Positions 60,236-64,000 of a stretch of 64,000 nucleotides of DNA are shown here, piece by piece. Made by a program: the position numbers and the translations under genes. This DNA is from Buttiauxella sp049686335 (GTDB lineage Bacteria; Pseudomonadota; Gammaproteobacteria; Enterobacterales; Enterobacteriaceae), in the NCBI RefSeq assembly GCF_049686335.1, contig NZ_JBAVHX010000004.1, forward strand, positions 620,001 through 684,000, given 5' to 3'. Under the pieces are notes generated by a model that saw nothing but the letters and a program-made list of their open reading frames with translations, was not told the origin of the DNA and did no database searches. How positions within the stretch are numbered: the first letter of the stretch is position 1; every line of letters begins with the position of its first letter.

Positions 60236-61877
60236 TGCTATTTATCCATTGTTTTAACACTTCCGCCACGCGCTCGGTTTCGCCCTGCGCCAGCGTCTGT
60301 AAGAATTCCACTTTCGTTTCAAGCCCTGAACTTTGTGGCGGGAGATTGTCCTCAACCTGGAAGGAAGACTTCGGCAATGCCTGAAGCAGGGAGTCTTCTT
60401 CGCGGCGGTTGTCTCCTTCGAGCAGTACGCCGCTGTTTTCTTCCGGCAATGCGTTAATCTGCCGCTCAGAAGGTGCGCTATAACGACGCGCCAGTGGGCG
60501 AACGCCAACCAGCAACAGGAGCAGCGCGAGGAAGCCGATGCCGCCCATCTGACTCCAGTCACGGATATCCGGGTCCTGCCACCATTTGACTAATGGCGTA
60601 TCCAGCACGTTGCCAGGGGTAAACACCAGACGATCCACGGTCAGTGAATCACCACGTTGGGTGTCCACTCCGGCGGCATCTTCAATCAGTTTATTCAGCG
60701 CGATGAACTGCTCCGGCGTCCATTTGGCTAACGCCGGCGCATCCTGATTAAGCACCACCGCAATGCTCATTTTTTCGAGTGCATAGGACGGATGTTTGAT
60801 ATGCCGGACATCACGGTCGTAAGCATATTTGCGTTGCGTCTGGCTGCGGTTCGATAAGGCCTGCGGGTTTGAGGTTGCCGCAGGTGCAGCACCTGGCGTC
60901 GCTGGGGCAGTTGCCGGAGCTGCCGTTGGCGCACGGTTACTCAGAGAACCCGGGATCCCCAGCGCCAGTTCATCGGTGGAGTTTTCCTGATGAATGTTTT
61001 CGTCACTGACACGTGGGTCACCTGAGTAGCGCTCCTGAGTTTCCTCAACCGCACTAAAATCGACTTTTGGCACCACGCTGGTACGGAAATTCCCCTGACC
61101 AACCAGCGGGTTAAGCAAGTTGGCAATGTTCTTTTCGGTTTCGCCTTTGATCTGCTGGCTAATGTCGCGAGCTTTACTCATGCCCGCCAGTTGCCCGCCA
61201 CCTGTCTCAAGACCCTCGGAGAGCAGATTGCCGTTTTGATCCACCACCCGCACCTGGCCTGCATTCAGACCCGGCACACTTCCGGCGACCAGTTGTACAA
61301 TCGCCAGTACCTGCTGATCGCTAAGCTGTTTGCCCGGGTGCAAACGCACCATGACCGAGGCACTGCTTTCGGGTTGGTTAGTCAGGACAAATGAGGTGGA
61401 TTCCATCAGCCCGAGGTGCACGCGAGAGGACTCAACCGGGTCGAGTCCCATAATGCTCTGCGCAAGTTCACCTTCGATACTGCGTTTGTAGCGGACATTC
61501 TGGATAAACTGGCTGCTGCCTAATAATTCGTCTTTATCCATTAACTCGTAGCCGCCTGGCATAATCGCGGTAACACCTTGCTCCGCCAGCGCCATACGCG
61601 CTTTCGCCAGTTTGCTGCTATCGACCATAATCATGCCGCTGGCAGGGTCGATTCGGTAATCAATGGTCTGGCTGCCAAGCACATCGACAACCTGTTTAAC
61701 CGGCACGTTTTCCTGGGAACCATACAGCGCCACATAGTTGTGGTTGGTCATCCACAGCGAGGTGACAATGGCTGAGGCGAGCACCAGCCCCGCCCCACCC
61801 AGCAACATATTTTTCTTATTTCCCGTCATAGTGCTGTCAAAGCGCATCGGGAATTTTTGTTTCAGTTTATCAATCAC
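60192..61877 (-). CDS. fliF: Flagellar MS-ring protein FliF (LfiF)
   Basis: Membrane base ring of the rotor, 561 residues. First membrane helix NMLLGGAGLVLASAIVTSLW, PGGYELMDKDELLGSSQF and IEGELAQSIMGLDPVESSRV, an Ala/Pro-rich linker, a second helix GIGFLALLLLLVGVRPLARR, then a cytoplasmic tail that binds FliG. The start is a GTG at 61877 with AAGG upstream; 9 bp after fliE. Confidence 0.95.
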   Translation of the reverse strand: MIDKLKQKFPMRFDSTMTGNKKNMLLGGAGLVLASAIVTSLWMTNHNYVALYGSQENVPVKQVVDVLGSQTIDYRIDPASGMIMVDSSKLAKARMALAEQGVTAIMPGGYELMDKDELLGSSQFIQNVRYKRSIEGELAQSIMGLDPVESSRVHLGLMESTSFVLTNQPESSASVMVRLHPGKQLSDQQVLAIVQLVAGSVPGLNAGQVRVVDQNGNLLSEGLETGGGQLAGMSKARDISQQIKGETEKNIANLLNPLVGQGNFRTSVVPKVDFSAVEETQERYSGDPRVSDENIHQENSTDELALGIPGSLSNRAPTAAPATAPATPGAAPAATSNPQALSNRSQTQRKYAYDRDVRHIKHPSYALEKMSIAVVLNQDAPALAKWTPEQFIALNKLIEDAAGVDTQRGDSLTVDRLVFTPGNVLDTPLVKWWQDPDIRDWSQMGGIGFLALLLLLVGVRPLARRYSAPSERQINALPEENSGVLLEGDNRREEDSLLQALPKSSFQVEDNLPPQSSGLETKVEFLQTLAQGETERVAEVLKQWINSNERNSAAAAASKQE

Positions 61878-61886
61878 ATCAAAACC

Positions 61887-62261
61887 TTACACAGCCATAT
61901 TCATGACTTCGTCGAGGGCAGCAGTGAGCTTATTGCGCACCTGCACCATCGCTGAAAACGCGATACCGGCTTTCTGGCTTTCCACCATCGCACCGGTTAA
62001 GTCATCGCTGATCCCTGTTTCAACGGCGGTCTGTTTTGCTGCCGCGCTATGTTGCATGGCGTCCACGCGATGCACAGCTTCGTCCAGCATTTGGCTAAAC
62101 GAGCCGGAAGCAGAACCAGACAGTGAAGAGGCAGACAGTTCCCCGCCAATAGGCTGAGCAGGGGCAATAAACCCTTGTGAAGAGACGAGCATGTTTTGCT
62201 GCATTTGTTGCAGCATCGCGAGTTGTGCGGGAGAAATTCCCACCGCCTGAATTTTATCCAT
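61887..62261 (-). CDS. fliE: Hook-basal body adaptor FliE (LfiE)
   Basis: Joins the MS ring to the rod, 124 residues. SGSASGSFSQMLDEAVHRVD and the C-terminal SQKAGIAFSAMVQVRNKLTA match FliE. The ATG at 62261 (MDKIQAVGISPAQ) follows AAGGAAG; the frame extends 54 codons upstream into lafK without support. 31 bp after lafK. Confidence 0.92.
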   Translation of the reverse strand: MDKIQAVGISPAQLAMLQQMQQNMLVSSQGFIAPAQPIGGELSASSLSGSASGSFSQMLDEAVHRVDAMQHSAAAKQTAVETGISDDLTGAMVESQKAGIAFSAMVQVRNKLTAALDEVMNMAV

Positions 62262-62292
62262 GTAATGCTTCTTCCTTTTAGACTTAGCGAGG

Positions 62293-63321
62293 TCAGGCGT
62301 AGCAGCCCATGTCGATTCCATTGCCACGCATGGTTGCCAGGCGATAACGCAGAGCACGCGGTGTGATACCCAGCGATTGCGCCGTTCGCGATTTATTGCC
62401 GTTATGTTGTTTAAGTAAATCAATGATGTACTGATATTCCGCCAGTCGCCCGTGGACTTTTACGCCACGAATCGCATCAGAAATCGGCATGATATTTGGT
62501 GTGCTGACACCCCAGGCGTGACTCACGGGTGGGCTGGTATGCGTGACAGGCAGCGACAAATCCTGCGCCTGAATCACGTCACAGCTGCTCAAAATAAGCC
62601 CGCGTTGAATGACGTTTTCCAGCTCGCGAATGTTGCCCGGCCAGGAGTATTTTAATAAGGCCAGGCGAGCGTCATCACTAAGATGTTTATTATGCTGGTG
62701 TTTTGGCTGGTATTTTTTAATAAAGCTGAGCGCCAGCGGGATGATATCTTCCGGGCGTTCACGCAGTGGAGCAATATGAATTGGCACCACGGCCAGACGA
62801 TAGTATAAATCCTGACGAAAACGACCTTCTGCAATTTCGGTGAGCAAGTCTTTATTGGTTGAAGCGATAATACGAATATCAAGAGGGATTTTTTTATGGC
62901 TTCCCAGGCGCTCAACTTCTTGCTCCTGTAAAACCCGTAATAATTTAGCCTGCAAGCCGAGCGGCATATCGCCAATTTCATCAAGCAATAATACGCCATT
63001 ATTTGCCAGTTCAAACTTACCCGCCACACTACTGAGCGCGCCAGTAAAAGCTCCTTTGACATGTCCGAATAAAATCGACTCAAGCATCGTTTCAGGAATA
63101 GCCGCACAATTCACCGCAACATAGGGGGCATTTTCACCCACGCCAAAATGATGAATGGTTCGCGCGATACATTCTTTACCGGTTCCTGTTTCACCGGTAA
63201 TAATTGTCGCCACATTAAATTCAGCAACACGACGGGCTAAATTAAAAGCCTTTATGCTTTCAACCGCATGTGCAATAAATCCATGGCTATTTAAAGTGCC
63301 AACCTGAGTGAAACTATCCAT
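62293..63321 (-). CDS. lafK: Sigma-54-dependent lateral flagellar activator LafK
   Basis: Master activator of the lateral system, 342 residues. AAA+ domain with Walker A GETGTGKE (43-50), the sigma-54 contact loop GAFTGA (90-95) and LLLDEIGD (111-118), arginine-finger region and a C-terminal Fis-type HTH (NKSRTAQSLGITPRALRYRL). There is no receiver domain: only about 20 residues precede the ATPase. The ATG at 63321 is listed; a GTG at 63333 is also possible. Confidence 0.93.
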   Translation of the reverse strand: MDSFTQVGTLNSHGFIAHAVESIKAFNLARRVAEFNVATIITGETGTGKECIARTIHHFGVGENAPYVAVNCAAIPETMLESILFGHVKGAFTGALSSVAGKFELANNGVLLLDEIGDMPLGLQAKLLRVLQEQEVERLGSHKKIPLDIRIIASTNKDLLTEIAEGRFRQDLYYRLAVVPIHIAPLRERPEDIIPLALSFIKKYQPKHQHNKHLSDDARLALLKYSWPGNIRELENVIQRGLILSSCDVIQAQDLSLPVTHTSPPVSHAWGVSTPNIMPISDAIRGVKVHGRLAEYQYIIDLLKQHNGNKSRTAQSLGITPRALRYRLATMRGNGIDMGCYA

Positions 63322-63791
63322 ATCTAAACTCACAAATCTCTTATCGCATTAATGAAAACTGGAAGAATGAAGTGAAAACCCGTTCAATAATGCTTAAACA
63401 ATCAATAAAAATTCGCTTTGCAAATACCAATAAGAATTTTCCTGGCGGCAGTATACCTAAGCACCATCACTTGTCCCCTCATTAATCCCCTTTAAACAAC
63501 AATTAACAGCAATAACAATAAAGTCATTACAAAACAATGAATTAACAATTAATTAATCGAAATTAATTAACCAAAAACTTAAATAATTAATGTATTAATG
63601 AGCGACCGACGCTTGAACTCAGGACCCCGTGACGACATACTTTACGCCCGTAAATATTCAGCATACGTAGCCAAAAAGATGCCCAAAAAAAAATAACTGT
63701 TTCTCATAATGGTTATTGACTGACTGGCCAGCGCAATGCCGCGCTTTAAAGAAGCACTTACGTAAGCTCACTGAATGATAATGGATAAATC
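63322..63791. other. AT-rich intergenic control region between lafK and the divergent fliM-like gene
   Basis: About 470 bp, AT-rich, with no credible gene. It should hold the lafK promoter and carries the sigma-54 site listed separately. No clear operator palindrome was found. Confidence 0.7.
63725..63740 (+). promoter_or_regulatory. Sigma-54 promoter of the divergent fliM-like gene
   Basis: TGGCCAGCGCAATGCC has exact GG-N10-GC spacing and matches TGGC at -24 and TGC at -12. The start point would be near 63751, 41 bp before the ATG. Confidence 0.7.
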
Positions 63792-64000
63792 ATGCAGAAT
63801 GCATCGCATAGAATTCGTGTTTATCAGGCCAGTGAATGCCCTGAACTCACGCGACTGGATGTCAGTAAACTTGGCAGGGCTTATCATAAGATACCCAAAA
63901 TAATCAGTGTTAAATTTGACAGCATTGAAGCCCGATTAGGGATATTCTTTTTAAAGAAATATCGCCTTAACGCCCTGTTGAATAATATGACGTTTGATAT
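63792..64000 (+). CDS. fliM: Start of a fliM-like motor switch gene (cut by window end)
   Basis: The first 69 residues of an open frame, MQNASHRIRVYQASECPEL, RLGRAYHKIP-type segment (SKLGRAYHKIPKIISVKFD) and IEARLGIFFLKKYRLNALLN. The frame has a stop two codons upstream, so the ATG at 63792 is fixed. The call as lateral FliM rests on place: in known lateral clusters fliMNPQR-flhBA is divergent from lafK, plus a sigma-54 site just upstream. Similarity alone over this length is weak. Confidence 0.65.
   Translation, partial: MQNASHRIRVYQASECPELTRLDVSKLGRAYHKIPKIISVKFDSIEARLGIFFLKKYRLNALLNNMTFD

Noticed and set aside
63412..63430. Sigma-54 promoter for lafK on the minus strand
   Set aside because: GG-N10-GC spacing exists (TTGGTATTTGCAAAGC), but neither the -24 nor the -12 flanks match, so it is likely chance in AT-rich DNA.

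Overview
The window is chromosomal DNA from a member of the Enterobacteriaceae. Gene order from phoH through efeUOB, putP/putA, the rut operon, ymdF, wrbA, yccJ and agp matches the E. coli backbone, the proteins are close relatives of the E. coli ones, and the intergenic gaps carry enterobacterial REP and ERIC elements. The presence of an intact efeU, a chb operon next to phoH and a complete second flagellar cluster next to agp points away from E. coli itself. Genera such as Buttiauxella, Kluyvera, Enterobacter or Citrobacter fit, but the sequence alone does not let me choose.

Layout. 1-3223: the N-terminal two thirds of an AcrB/AcrF-type efflux pump (minus strand) with a divergent TetR regulator. 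3406-8838: the chitobiose operon chbBCARFG (minus), broken by two shortened ERIC elements. 9101-13962: phoH, a 36-bp tandem repeat, then the efeUOB iron-uptake operon with a Fur box. 14144-20024: divergent putP and putA around a PutA operator region. 20262-21996: an AT-rich three-gene accessory patch (two overlapping unknown genes that look like an effector/immunity pair, then an LprI-like exported protein). 21993-28383: rutR and the pyrimidine-degradation operon rutABCDEFG with a sigma-54 promoter. 28587-34200: a DMT transporter, ymdF, wrbA, yccJ, agp, and an HxlR regulator with an SDR enzyme that share a 15-bp palindromic site.

34276-64000 is a lateral-type (Flag-2) flagellar locus, nearly complete. 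From left to right: a small unknown gene, a peptidoglycan-hydrolase-like gene, the motor and late genes lafU, lafT, lafS, lafF, lafE, lafD, lafC, lafB and flagellin lafA (all minus); a plus-strand pair made of a ToxR-like membrane regulator (lafZ) and a small membrane-anchored protein; lafW and the hook/rod operon flgBCDEFGHIJKL (minus); flgA, flgM, flgN (plus); fliEFGHIJ and the sigma-54 activator lafK (minus); and the start of a divergent gene, probably fliM, cut by the window end. The expected fliNPQR and flhBA genes would lie beyond the right edge.

The cluster appears to run its own transcription cascade: LafK with sigma-54 sites before flgB and fliM, then LafS (sigma-28) with FlgM and matching sites before flgM and possibly lafB. 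Two features look least described: the ToxR/ToxS-like gene pair beside flagellin, and the separate lysin-like gene beside a FlgJ that has only its rod domain. The flagellin also has a Gly-Ala and acidic repeat tract in its variable region. The accessory patch at 20.3-22.0 kb is the best candidate for recently acquired DNA.
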